DNA of 64,000 nucleotides, taken from Verrucomicrobiia bacterium (GTDB taxonomy: Bacteria; Verrucomicrobiota; Verrucomicrobiia; Limisphaerales; DASXHY01). Each line of letters opens with the position of its first letter. Position 1 is the first letter of the stretch. Both the position numbers and the translations under genes were made by a program. Under the pieces are notes generated by a model. The model saw nothing but the letters and a program-made list of their open reading frames with translations, ran no database searches and was not told where the DNA came from. Where the stretch lies: the NCBI GenBank assembly GCA_035629175.1, contig DASPIL010000029.1:43819-107818 (forward strand), read 5' to 3'. Of this stretch, positions 1 to 7,704 are shown piece after piece.

Positions 1-2
1 AG

Positions 3-377
3 TATCGTGCGAAGTTCCCGGCCAAACCCGTTATCTGCAACTTTGATATCGCAGCCTGGGCGTGGCTTTGCGCCGGCGGATCACTGCCGCGCCTGCCACG
101 AGACACCGCGCCCGAATTGCTGGACGCGATCCCATCAATGGCGCCCGCGCCGGATTTGTCGCGCCCTGGTGTGTTTGTATTGCGCGAGGAAGGCCGGCGA
201 CTGTTAGTATATGCGATGAATCACGACGTCCTGAATCTGGAGAATGTTGGCGGCAAGTACCGCATGCATTCGATTGACCCGCGGACAGGGGTCGTCACTC
301 GTGGCGACGTCGTAACGATCGATGACCCGATCCGCGTTTCGACTCCGCTAACGTGGCTTGTGAAGGAAGAGCAATGA
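3..377 (+). CDS. C-terminal part of a secreted glycosidase-like protein (5' end outside window)
   Basis: The reading frame is open from the window edge and ends at a TGA at 375-377, giving about 124 residues. It has a motif AWAWLCAGGSLPRLP followed by a small beta-rich tail (PGVFVLREEGRRLLVYAMN, then GGKYRMHSIDPRTG). That tail resembles the C-terminal sandwich domain (putative collagen-binding type) found at the end of several secreted glycosidase families. The family cannot be fixed from this piece. Its stop overlaps the ATG of the next gene (ATGA at 374-377), which suggests an operon and a related role in glycan breakdown. Confidence 0.55.
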   Translation, partial: YRAKFPAKPVICNFDIAAWAWLCAGGSLPRLPRDTAPELLDAIPSMAPAPDLSRPGVFVLREEGRRLLVYAMNHDVLNLENVGGKYRMHSIDPRTGVVTRGDVVTIDDPIRVSTPLTWLVKEEQ

Positions 378-3235
378 ACTGTAAATCAACCGAAACGGTA
401 GCGCAGGTTTCCAAACCTGCCCTGCCCTCCGCAGTAGGCTGCTACCGAGGACGGGCTGTATCGCCGGCTTCTGAGCCGGCAGAACGTGAACCGCGCGAGC
501 AGGCAAGGAAACCTGTCCACCCTTCGCAATATTGCTACGGGAGACAGGCGATACAGCAAACTCGGAGGCCTGTGCTACGAAATGCGCTCGCAAGCGCAAT
601 TGCGCTCCTCCTTTTCGTTGCACTCGGCGCATCCGCGGCGCCCCACGTCAACATCACCATTCCCACCAACGCGAGTCCCCGCGTTGTCTTTGCCGCTGAA
701 CGCCTCGGTCTTGCTTTGCAAGCGGCGGGCCTCCAGGGAACGGTTGGCCAGGCGCCTTCCACAAACGGTCCGTCCATTCGTTTTCGACAACGGACCGACC
801 TGCGGCAGGACCTTGGCCACGAAGGTTTCCGGCTCGAATCATCCAACAATATTTTGACGATCACTGCGGCTGCGGATTCGGGTCTGCTTTACGGAGCAGT
901 CGATGCGGCCCGTCGCATTCGCGAAGAACGACGACTCCCGCAGTCGATCAACGTAGCCGACACACCTGCGATGGCCCTTCGCGGTGTCTGCGTTGCCATG
1001 CAGAAAACATCGATCCTGCCAGGCCGCCGTGTTTACGAATATCCTTACACGCCCGAGTTGTTCCCCTGGTTTTACGACAAACAGTTGTGGTCCGAGTATC
1101 TCGATGTCCTGGTCGAGAATCGCATGAACTCCCTCTACCTCTGGAACGGCCATCCGTTCGCGTCGCTCGTTCGATTAAAGGAATATCCCGAGGCCGTGGA
1201 AGTTCCCGATGATGTATTTGAAAAGAACGTTGAAATGTTCCGCTGGCTCACCACGGAATGCGACAAGCGCGGCATCTGGCTCGTGCAGATGTTCTACAAC
1301 ATCTTCCTGCCCAAACCGCTTGCCGAGAAGCACGGTGTTCCCACGCAGCTCTCCGCGCCAACGCCGCTTTCCTCCGATTACACACGCAAATCCATTGCCG
1401 AATTCGTGAAGCAGTATCCGAATGTGGGCTTGATGGTTTGCCTTGGGGAGGCGTTGCAGGGCACCACCAACCAGATCAGTTGGGCCACCAGCACGATTCT
1501 TCCCGGGGTTCTCGATGGCATGAAAGCCGCCGGTTTGAGGGAGCAGCCGCCCGTGGTGATTCGCACGCACGCGATGAATCCCGAGGCAATCATGCCGGCG
1601 TGTTTCGCGGTGTACACGAATCTGTTTACAGAAACCAAATACAATGGCGAATCGCTGACCACTTACGAGCCGCGTGGCAAGGCAGCGCAGACGCACCTGA
1701 ATATGGCCGCGCTCGGGTCGCACATCGTCAACGTCCACATCCTTTCCAACCTGGAACCGTTCCGCTACGGCGCGCAGGAGTTCATTCGCAAATCGATCCT
1801 CGCGTCGCGCGATCGTTTCGGCGCCAGCGGATTGCACTTGTATCCGCTCGCCTACTGGAACTGGCCGAACAGTCCCGACGCCACCACGCCGCCGCTGAAG
1901 CAGTGGGATCGCGACTGGATGTGGTTCGAGGCCTGGGCGCGTTATGCGTGGAATCCCGATGTGAACCTGAACCAGGATCGCGCGTATTGGATTAGTCGGC
2001 TCACCGCATTCCTGGGCACGCGTCAGGCCGCTGAGAAGATGCTCGATGCTGTCAACGAAGCTGGCGAAGTTGCGCCGCAGCTGGTGCGTCGTTTCGGAAT
2101 CACCGAAGGCAACCGCCAGACTTTGTCGCTCGGAATGACGCTGGATCAACTCGTCAATCCCAAGCGTTACAACGCGATCACTGAACTCTGGGAATCGCAG
2201 GCGCCGCCAGGAGAACGGCTCGACGAATTTGTCCGCAAGGAATGGAGCAAGGAAGCGCATATCGGAGAGACCCCTGTCAGCGTTATCGAGGCGGTTTTGA
2301 AGCACGCCAGCAACGCCGTTGTGTTCGCCGCTGCCGCAGCCCCGCACGTCACGGAGAACCAGGCGGAGTTCAAGCGCTGGCGCAACGACTTTGCATGCAT
2401 TCTCGCGATGGCGCAGAACTACGAGCACAAAACAAAGGCGGCCGCGCACGTGTTGCGTTATGGATTCAGCAAGGACATGGCGGACATGAACGCGGCCGGG
2501 GAACACATGACGCGAAGTCTTGAACGTTTCAGGGAGCTGACGGCGCTGACCCGGAATACGTATCAATTCGCCAATTCGATGCAAACGGGTCATCGCAAGA
2601 TTCCGTTCGGCGGTGCGGCGAATGGCGCTGGAACCAATTATCATTGGGTCCAGGTCTTGCCGTTGTACGAGAAGGAACTCGCCGATTTCCGCGTCGCGCT
2701 TGCGGAGCTCAAGGATCCGGCGCGCGCGACTTCCACCACCGCTGTCCAGCCGTGGCCGGCGGCGCCGTTCCGATTAATCAGCACGAACGCGGAAACGTAC
2801 GAGGTAAAGGCCGGCGCGCGTCCGTTCGTGGATCGGCGGTACACCTTCATGTCTGTTGCGAGCGAATTGAACGGCTTGACGGGTATTCGCTTTTCGCACG
2901 AAGAGGCGAAGAATCATCGCCATGTGCCTATTGAGTTCGAGGTGACGCAACCCGTGCGAGTGTTGATCGGATATTTCCAGAATGAACGCGATCTCTGGCT
3001 GCAGGTGCCGAACCTGGACTTCGCGTCGCACGCGGACGAGCGAGGTGGCGTTGAACCGGTGTTGCGCAACGCGGGCGAGATCGAGGAATGCCCGGCATTC
3101 AATGTGCACGCCTTCCGCTACGAGCCCGGCCGTCACCAGCTGGAGCTGATTGGGAAGGGGAGTTTTATCGTGCTCGGAGTCGTGCCGCAATCAGCGACGC
3201 TGGAGAAGCGCGATGCCAAATTGGGGACGAAGTGA
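374..3235 (+). CDS. Large secreted GH20/GH67-like putative glycosidase
   Basis: The product is 953 residues if the ATG at 374 is used; that ATG overlaps the upstream stop. The first 66 codons run through a dispersed hairpin repeat (398-578), and the hydrophobic signal core (ALASAIALLLFVALGASA) comes only after it. A GTG at 572, four bases after GGAGG, would give a conventional signal peptide directly, so the true start is uncertain. After the signal there is a small alpha/beta domain (to about residue 200) like the N-terminal domains of GH20 and GH67 enzymes. A TIM-barrel-like part follows (LRGVCVAMQKT, then YLDVLVENRMNSLYLWNGHP), then a long helical region and a beta-rich C-terminus. The exact family and catalytic residues were not identified. 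Context (GH127 and GH43 downstream) suggests plant hemicellulose or pectin side chains as substrate. Confidence 0.6.
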   Translation: MNCKSTETVAQVSKPALPSAVGCYRGRAVSPASEPAEREPREQARKPVHPSQYCYGRQAIQQTRRPVLRNALASAIALLLFVALGASAAPHVNITIPTNASPRVVFAAERLGLALQAAGLQGTVGQAPSTNGPSIRFRQRTDLRQDLGHEGFRLESSNNILTITAAADSGLLYGAVDAARRIREERRLPQSINVADTPAMALRGVCVAMQKTSILPGRRVYEYPYTPELFPWFYDKQLWSEYLDVLVENRMNSLYLWNGHPFASLVRLKEYPEAVEVPDDVFEKNVEMFRWLTTECDKRGIWLVQMFYNIFLPKPLAEKHGVPTQLSAPTPLSSDYTRKSIAEFVKQYPNVGLMVCLGEALQGTTNQISWATSTILPGVLDGMKAAGLREQPPVVIRTHAMNPEAIMPACFAVYTNLFTETKYNGESLTTYEPRGKAAQTHLNMAALGSHIVNVHILSNLEPFRYGAQEFIRKSILASRDRFGASGLHLYPLAYWNWPNSPDATTPPLKQWDRDWMWFEAWARYAWNPDVNLNQDRAYWISRLTAFLGTRQAAEKMLDAVNEAGEVAPQLVRRFGITEGNRQTLSLGMTLDQLVNPKRYNAITELWESQAPPGERLDEFVRKEWSKEAHIGETPVSVIEAVLKHASNAVVFAAAAAPHVTENQAEFKRWRNDFACILAMAQNYEHKTKAAAHVLRYGFSKDMADMNAAGEHMTRSLERFRELTALTRNTYQFANSMQTGHRKIPFGGAANGAGTNYHWVQVLPLYEKELADFRVALAELKDPARATSTTAVQPWPAAPFRLISTNAETYEVKAGARPFVDRRYTFMSVASELNGLTGIRFSHEEAKNHRHVPIEFEVTQPVRVLIGYFQNERDLWLQVPNLDFASHADERGGVEPVLRNAGEIEECPAFNVHAFRYEPGRHQLELIGKGSFIVLGVVPQSATLEKRDAKLGTK
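398..578. repeat. MITE-like hairpin repeat, copy 1, inside a signal-peptide coding region
   Basis: About 181 bp begins GTAGCGCAGG and ends CCTGTGCTAC, so the ends are near-perfect inverted repeats (9 of 10). Internally it contains the palindrome GCAGGTTTCCAAACCTGC and the segment GGCGATACAGCAAACTCGG, which recur in copies 2 and 3. It lies wholly inside the 5' coding region of the gene starting at 374. Confidence 0.75.
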
Positions 3236-3236
3236 G

Positions 3237-5360
3237 ATGAACGCGAATCTCCGCAGCGCAGGTTCCCAAACCTGTCCAGCCTCCGCAATATCGCGACGAA
3301 GGCGGGGCGATACAGCAGACTCGGAGGGGCGGGCTGCGTCGCCCCGTCTCCGCCGCCTGGTTCAATTACTTCTGTTCGTTGCGCTGTTCGTCCCATCCCG
3401 CGTCGCAGCGGCTGAAATTGGTGCGCGCCCGCATGCGGCCGTTCAACCGATCGCACCCGGCGAAGCACGCTGGACATCCGGCTTCTGGGCCGACCGCATC
3501 GAACTGTGCCGAACCTCAACCTTGCCCGCCCTTTGGCGAATCATGGAAGGCACGAACCACACGCATTTCCTGCAGAACTTCCGAATCGCTGTTGGCGATG
3601 CGGAAGGACGATATCGCGGCGCGACGTTCAACGACGGCGAAGTCTACAAGGTGCTCGAAGCGAGCATCGCGATGCTTTCGATGACGAATGATCCCACGCT
3701 GTCAGCACAGGTCGATTCGGCCATCGAGTTGATCGCACGCGCACAGCGGGACGATGGTTACCTGCATACGCAGGTGCTCGTGCGTCAGCGTAATGGCGAT
3801 ACCAATGCCGTTCCTTTTCAGAATCGGCATAACTTCGAGATGTACAACATGGGCCACTTGATGACGACCGCCGCGCTGCATCATCGGGTGACGGGCAAAA
3901 CCAATTTGCTGTCGGTTGCACGCAAGGCTGCCAATTTCATGCAGCGCACGTTCAATGAAGCCTCACCCGAGGCGGCGCGCAGTTCCGTTTGCCCATCGCA
4001 TTACATGGGCATCGTTGATCTGTATCGTGTCACGGGCGAGGCCGAGTACCTCTCCCTCGCACGAAGATTCTTTGCGTTGCGGAGCCAGATCACCGATGGT
4101 GGCGATGACAATCAGGATCGCATCCCATTCGAACAGCAAACCAACGCCGTAGGACACGCGGTGCGCGCAAATTATCTCTACGCAGGCGCCGCGGACCTGT
4201 TCATGGAATCGGGCGACAAGACTTTATGGAATCCGCTGGAACCCATCTGGTCGAACCTGGTGCAACAGAAGATGTACATCACGGGCGGGTGCGGTGCCCT
4301 GTACGATGGTGCCTCGCCTGACGCCTCGCGCGACCAGCGCTCAATCACGCGCACGCACCAGGCCTACGGACGAAATTATCAATTGCCGAACACGACGGCC
4401 CACAATGAAACGTGCGCCAATATCGGGAACGTGCTGTGGAACTGGCGCATGTTCCTCGCGACCGGCGAAGCGCGGTTCATCGACGTCGCCGAGCTCGCGA
4501 TGCACAACAGTGTGCTGTCGGGAATGTCGCTGGATGGAACGAACTTTTTCTACGTGAATCCGCTCAGAACGACCGACCCGTTGCCCACGGAACTGCGATG
4601 GAAGCATCAGCGCGTGCCGTTTATCAGTTCATTTTGCTGCCCGCCCAACCTCGCGCGGACACTCGCTCACAGTCCCGAATTCGCGTACGCAAAATCCGAT
4701 CGCACCGTCTGGATCAACCTGTATGGCGGAAGCCGGCTCAACACGGAGGTTCCGGGAATAGGCCGCGTGAAGCTGCTGCAGGAAACTGAGTTTCCTTGGA
4801 GCGGCCGCGTTCGTGTGCGTGTTGAGGAAAGCTCAGGCACTGAGTTTTCAATGAAGCTTCGAATCCCTGAATGGGCGGATGGTTTTACAGTTCGAGTGAA
4901 CCAACAACCGGTGGGAACTTCGGAAACAACGGCGGGAACCTATGTTGAATTGAAGCGTGAGTGGAAGCCGGGCGATCTTGTGGACGTTGACCTGGAAATG
5001 CCGATCCGCTTGCTCGAAGCAAATCCGCTGGTGGAAGAAACCGTGGGACAGCTGGCATTCAAGCGCGGGCCGACTGTATATTGCGTCGAATCGACGGATC
5101 TCCCGGCAGGAGTGAAGCCCCACGATGTTGTGATCTCGCCCGCAACTGAGTTTCTTGCGCGACACGACACGCGGCTGTTGGGCGGCGTTGTGACGCTCGA
5201 CGGCGTTGTTGGGATTCGCACGAATGCGCCGTGGGGGAAAGAGCTCTATCGCCAGGTTCAACCAGCGGCGGCGCGGCAGCAGCGTATTCGATTGGTGCCG
5301 TATTCAACGTGGCAGAATCGCGGCGCGTCGGAAATGTCCGTGTGGTTGCGAAGAGAGTAG
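3237..5360 (+). CDS. GH127 family beta-L-arabinofuranosidase-like protein
   Basis: The product is 707 residues from the ATG at 3237, one base after the upstream stop. It matches the GH127 fold (formerly DUF1680), which removes beta-L-arabinofuranose from plant cell-wall glycans and extensins. The (alpha/alpha)6 barrel is recognisable (FNDGEVYKVLEASIAML, MYNMGHLMTTAALHH). The metal/nucleophile site is intact: E391 and C393 in HNETCANIGN, and C467-C468 in SSFCCPPNLAR, matching the zinc-binding Glu/Cys and the catalytic Cys of the characterised Bifidobacterium enzyme. A beta-sandwich C-terminus follows. Residues 6-40 are encoded by dispersed repeat copy 2, ahead of the hydrophobic signal core LVQLLLFVALFVPSRVAA. 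The TAG stop lies within the first bases of repeat copy 3. Confidence 0.9.
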   Translation: MNANLRSAGSQTCPASAISRRRRGDTADSEGRAASPRLRRLVQLLLFVALFVPSRVAAAEIGARPHAAVQPIAPGEARWTSGFWADRIELCRTSTLPALWRIMEGTNHTHFLQNFRIAVGDAEGRYRGATFNDGEVYKVLEASIAMLSMTNDPTLSAQVDSAIELIARAQRDDGYLHTQVLVRQRNGDTNAVPFQNRHNFEMYNMGHLMTTAALHHRVTGKTNLLSVARKAANFMQRTFNEASPEAARSSVCPSHYMGIVDLYRVTGEAEYLSLARRFFALRSQITDGGDDNQDRIPFEQQTNAVGHAVRANYLYAGAADLFMESGDKTLWNPLEPIWSNLVQQKMYITGGCGALYDGASPDASRDQRSITRTHQAYGRNYQLPNTTAHNETCANIGNVLWNWRMFLATGEARFIDVAELAMHNSVLSGMSLDGTNFFYVNPLRTTDPLPTELRWKHQRVPFISSFCCPPNLARTLAHSPEFAYAKSDRTVWINLYGGSRLNTEVPGIGRVKLLQETEFPWSGRVRVRVEESSGTEFSMKLRIPEWADGFTVRVNQQPVGTSETTAGTYVELKREWKPGDLVDVDLEMPIRLLEANPLVEETVGQLAFKRGPTVYCVESTDLPAGVKPHDVVISPATEFLARHDTRLLGGVVTLDGVVGIRTNAPWGKELYRQVQPAAARQQRIRLVPYSTWQNRGASEMSVWLRRE
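3253..3345. repeat. MITE-like hairpin repeat, copy 2, inside the GH127 leader
   Basis: It starts GCAGCGCAGGTTCCC, contains the palindrome CAGGTTCCCAAACCTG, and continues with GGCGATACAGCAGACTCGG, the same internal segment as copy 1. The right end is more diverged (GGGCTGCGTC), so the boundary is approximate. It is in frame and encodes the stretch between the start codon and the signal-peptide core. Confidence 0.65.
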
Positions 5361-5533
5361 CGCAGACTCCGAGTCTGCTGTATCACCCGTCCCGCGTAGC
5401 AGTTGCTGCGGAAGGTGGACAGGTTTCAAACCTGCATGCGCGGATTGCGCCCGGCCGGCTTGGAAACACGGCGATAGCCCGTCCTGCGTAGCAGCTACTG
5501 CGGAGCGCAGGACAGATTGGAAACGCGCCCTAC
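5357..5533. repeat. MITE-like hairpin repeat, copy 3 (inverted), supplying the GH127 stop codon
   Basis: About 177 bp starts GTAGCGCAGACTCCGAGTCT and ends GCGCCCTAC. It carries the reverse complement of the copy 1/2 segment (CTGCTGTATC) and the internal pieces GGACAGGTTTCAAACCTG and CGTAGCAGCTACTGCGG. The TAG stop of the GH127 gene (5358-5360) is made by its first bases. It fills almost the whole gap to the next gene at 5562. Confidence 0.7.
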
Positions 5534-5561
5534 AAAAGTCTTTTGAGTATTTGACCAGGCT

Positions 5562-6509
5562 ATGAAACCTAAACTGATTGCGGCTTTTTTCTGCCTTCTT
5601 GGCTGGTGCTCGTTTTCGTCGTCCGCAGCCTCCACGAACGACACGGTTTACATGTTCACGTCGTTCCGCGAGAACGGGCAGGACGGGTTGCGATTCCTCT
5701 ACAGCTTCGACGCGCTGCATTGGACGAACGTCCCCGGGACGTTCATGAAACCGAACGTGGGCGGAAAAATCCTCCGCGATCCCAGCATCGTTCGCGGACC
5801 CGACGGAACCTTCCACCTCGTTTGGACCACGGCGTGGCGCGGGGACAAGGGATTCGGCTACGCGAGTTCCACGAACCTCATCAACTGGTCGGAGCAGAAG
5901 TTTGTCGAGGCCATGAAGCACGAGCCCGACACGGCGAACGTCTGGGCGCCGGAATTGTTCTACGACGACGCCGCGCGGGAGTTTGTCATCTGCTGGGCGT
6001 CCACGATTCCCGGCCGCTTTCCCGATCACCTCGAGCCGAGGACGAACAATCATCGGATGTATTACACCACCACGACGGACTTCAAAACGTTCACCCCAAC
6101 GAAGCTGTACCTGGATCCGGACTTCAGTGTCATCGACTGTCAGATCGTGAAACGCGATACGCACGATTTCGTTTTGTTGCTGAAGGACAACACACGTCCG
6201 CAGCGGGACATCCGGGTTGCATTTGGTGATGGGCCGCTCGGGCCGTGGCGCAATATTTCGCCGCCGTTCACGGAGAAGTTCACTGAAGGCCCGTGCGCGA
6301 TGAAGGTAGGCGAGGAGTGGCTGATTTATTTTGATGTCTACCAACGCAATATTTACGGCGCGATGAAGACGCGCGATTTCAAGACGTTTACCGACATCAC
6401 GAGCGAAGTTTCCTTTCCCGAACATCACAAGCACGGCACGGCATTTCGGGCACCTCGAGCGCTTCTAAACAATCTGCTGAAGCAGGCACGCGACGCTGGC
6501 AATCAGTGA
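5562..6509 (+). CDS. Secreted GH43-like five-bladed beta-propeller glycosidase
   Basis: The product is 315 residues with a clear signal peptide (MKPKLIAAFFCLLGWCSFSS). It shows the repeated propeller pattern of GH43 and related families: ILRDPSIVRGPDGTFHLVW, then GYASSTNLINWSEQ, then NVWAPELFYDD. The DPS aspartate fits the catalytic base position and the later FSVIDCQIVKRD and FTEGPCAMKVG strands provide candidate acid residues. The family acts on alpha-L-arabinofuranosides, arabinan or xylosides. It follows GH127 in the same direction, which supports arabinose-containing substrates. The exact subfamily is not determined. Confidence 0.75.
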   Translation: MKPKLIAAFFCLLGWCSFSSSAASTNDTVYMFTSFRENGQDGLRFLYSFDALHWTNVPGTFMKPNVGGKILRDPSIVRGPDGTFHLVWTTAWRGDKGFGYASSTNLINWSEQKFVEAMKHEPDTANVWAPELFYDDAAREFVICWASTIPGRFPDHLEPRTNNHRMYYTTTTDFKTFTPTKLYLDPDFSVIDCQIVKRDTHDFVLLLKDNTRPQRDIRVAFGDGPLGPWRNISPPFTEKFTEGPCAMKVGEEWLIYFDVYQRNIYGAMKTRDFKTFTDITSEVSFPEHHKHGTAFRAPRALLNNLLKQARDAGNQ

Positions 6510-6524
6510 CGGCCCCTTCCAATC

Positions 6525-7355
6525 ATGATCCTGCGACACATTGCAAACCTCTGGACATTCATGGGCCATCCCACCATGGCGAGCGAGTGGTCGCTGGATG
6601 AAAAGCTGCGGACGATCAAAGAAGCCGGGTTCGACGGCGTTTGCTGGGCGGGAAGTCCTGAACTGCGCGATGGCTGCCGTCGTTATGGCTTAATCTTTGT
6701 GGGCGGGATGGCATCGGGCAGCGCAGCAGATTTTCCGCGCCTGTTGCAGGAGCAGAAAGACTGCGGGGCCGTTCAGGTCAACGTGCAGCTTGCGTCTCCT
6801 GACACGCCCGCCCATGAAGCCCTGGAGCTCGCGCTCACATTGAATCGCGAAGCGAAGCGCGTTGGCATCATTGCCGCGATTGAAACGCATCGCGGCACCT
6901 GCACTGAAACTCCTGAAAAGCATTATGCATTGTGCGATGCGTATGAGAAAGCAACAGGCGGGTTGCTTTCGTGTTCGATCGATTTTTCCCACTTCGCCGT
7001 CGTGAAGCATTTGGTCCCGGGAAATTTCGTTTCACGCCTTCTCACCCGGTCCGATCTGGTTCAGCACGCGCAGCAGTTTCATTTCCGCCCGTTTAACGGT
7101 CATCATGGGCAAGTGCCGATTACGGACGCGAAGGGCAACCTCACGCAAGAGGTCAACGACTGGCTGCCGTTTGCTGAAGCGCTGATGCGGTGCTGGATGG
7201 AAGGCAATCGCGGTTCGGATCGTGAAATCTTCATCTGTCCTGAACTGGGCCCGCTCGAGGGAGGCTACTGTCTCTCGACCTTCCGAAATTCCTGGGAGGA
7301 AGCAAAGGTCCTGAGGATCGAAATTGAGCGGCTTTGGAACCGTGTGACGAAGTGA
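6525..7355 (+). CDS. Sugar phosphate isomerase/epimerase-like TIM-barrel protein
   Basis: The product is 276 residues, has no signal peptide and is therefore probably cytoplasmic. It has the xylose-isomerase-like (AP endonuclease 2) barrel. Metal-site residues are visible in order: Glu in IAAIETHRGT, Asp and His in CSIDFSHFAV, His in QQFHFRPFNG, and Glu in ICPELGPLEG. Proteins of this family isomerise or epimerise sugars and related polyols. Being last in the glycan cluster, it probably handles a released sugar or its oxidised form; the substrate is not predictable. The gap to the upstream gene is only 15 bp. Confidence 0.75.
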   Translation: MILRHIANLWTFMGHPTMASEWSLDEKLRTIKEAGFDGVCWAGSPELRDGCRRYGLIFVGGMASGSAADFPRLLQEQKDCGAVQVNVQLASPDTPAHEALELALTLNREAKRVGIIAAIETHRGTCTETPEKHYALCDAYEKATGGLLSCSIDFSHFAVVKHLVPGNFVSRLLTRSDLVQHAQQFHFRPFNGHHGQVPITDAKGNLTQEVNDWLPFAEALMRCWMEGNRGSDREIFICPELGPLEGGYCLSTFRNSWEEAKVLRIEIERLWNRVTK

Positions 7356-7704
7356 GGTGCGGGATTTTAATCACGGATGGACACGGATGAACACGGATTT
7401 GAAGAAAACTGTTGAAACGCTAAAAAGCTGAAACTTCCACCACGCCCGCGTGGATCACGCTGAAGCAGGCTGCGGCCTGCGCTCCCGTCCGACGTCTCTT
7501 TTCTTCGCGACCTTCGCGACCTTCGCGCGAGGCTAGTTTGCTTGACCACGGATTCGGAGGGCGGCCGAGTCCACGCGAACCACGGCTATTGAGCGAATTG
7601 GTTGATGATCACGGGAGCCACCGTGCGCGGCGGTTCGTAGAATTCCCTTCAGCGGTTACTCTGTGCGCCCGATACGATCGGGATCTCAGAACAACTCGCA
7701 CATA
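7356..7704. other. Gene-free stretch with short dispersed repeats
   Basis: There is no convincing gene. At 7371-7400 there are three near-repeats of a nine-base unit (ACACGGATG). A palindrome GCAGGCTGCGGCCTGC lies at 7465-7480, and TTCGCGACC-type repeats lie at 7501-7531. The same kinds of sequence recur at 11826-11945 and 14856-14877. A promoter for the next gene is likely but not identifiable by eye. Confidence 0.6.
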
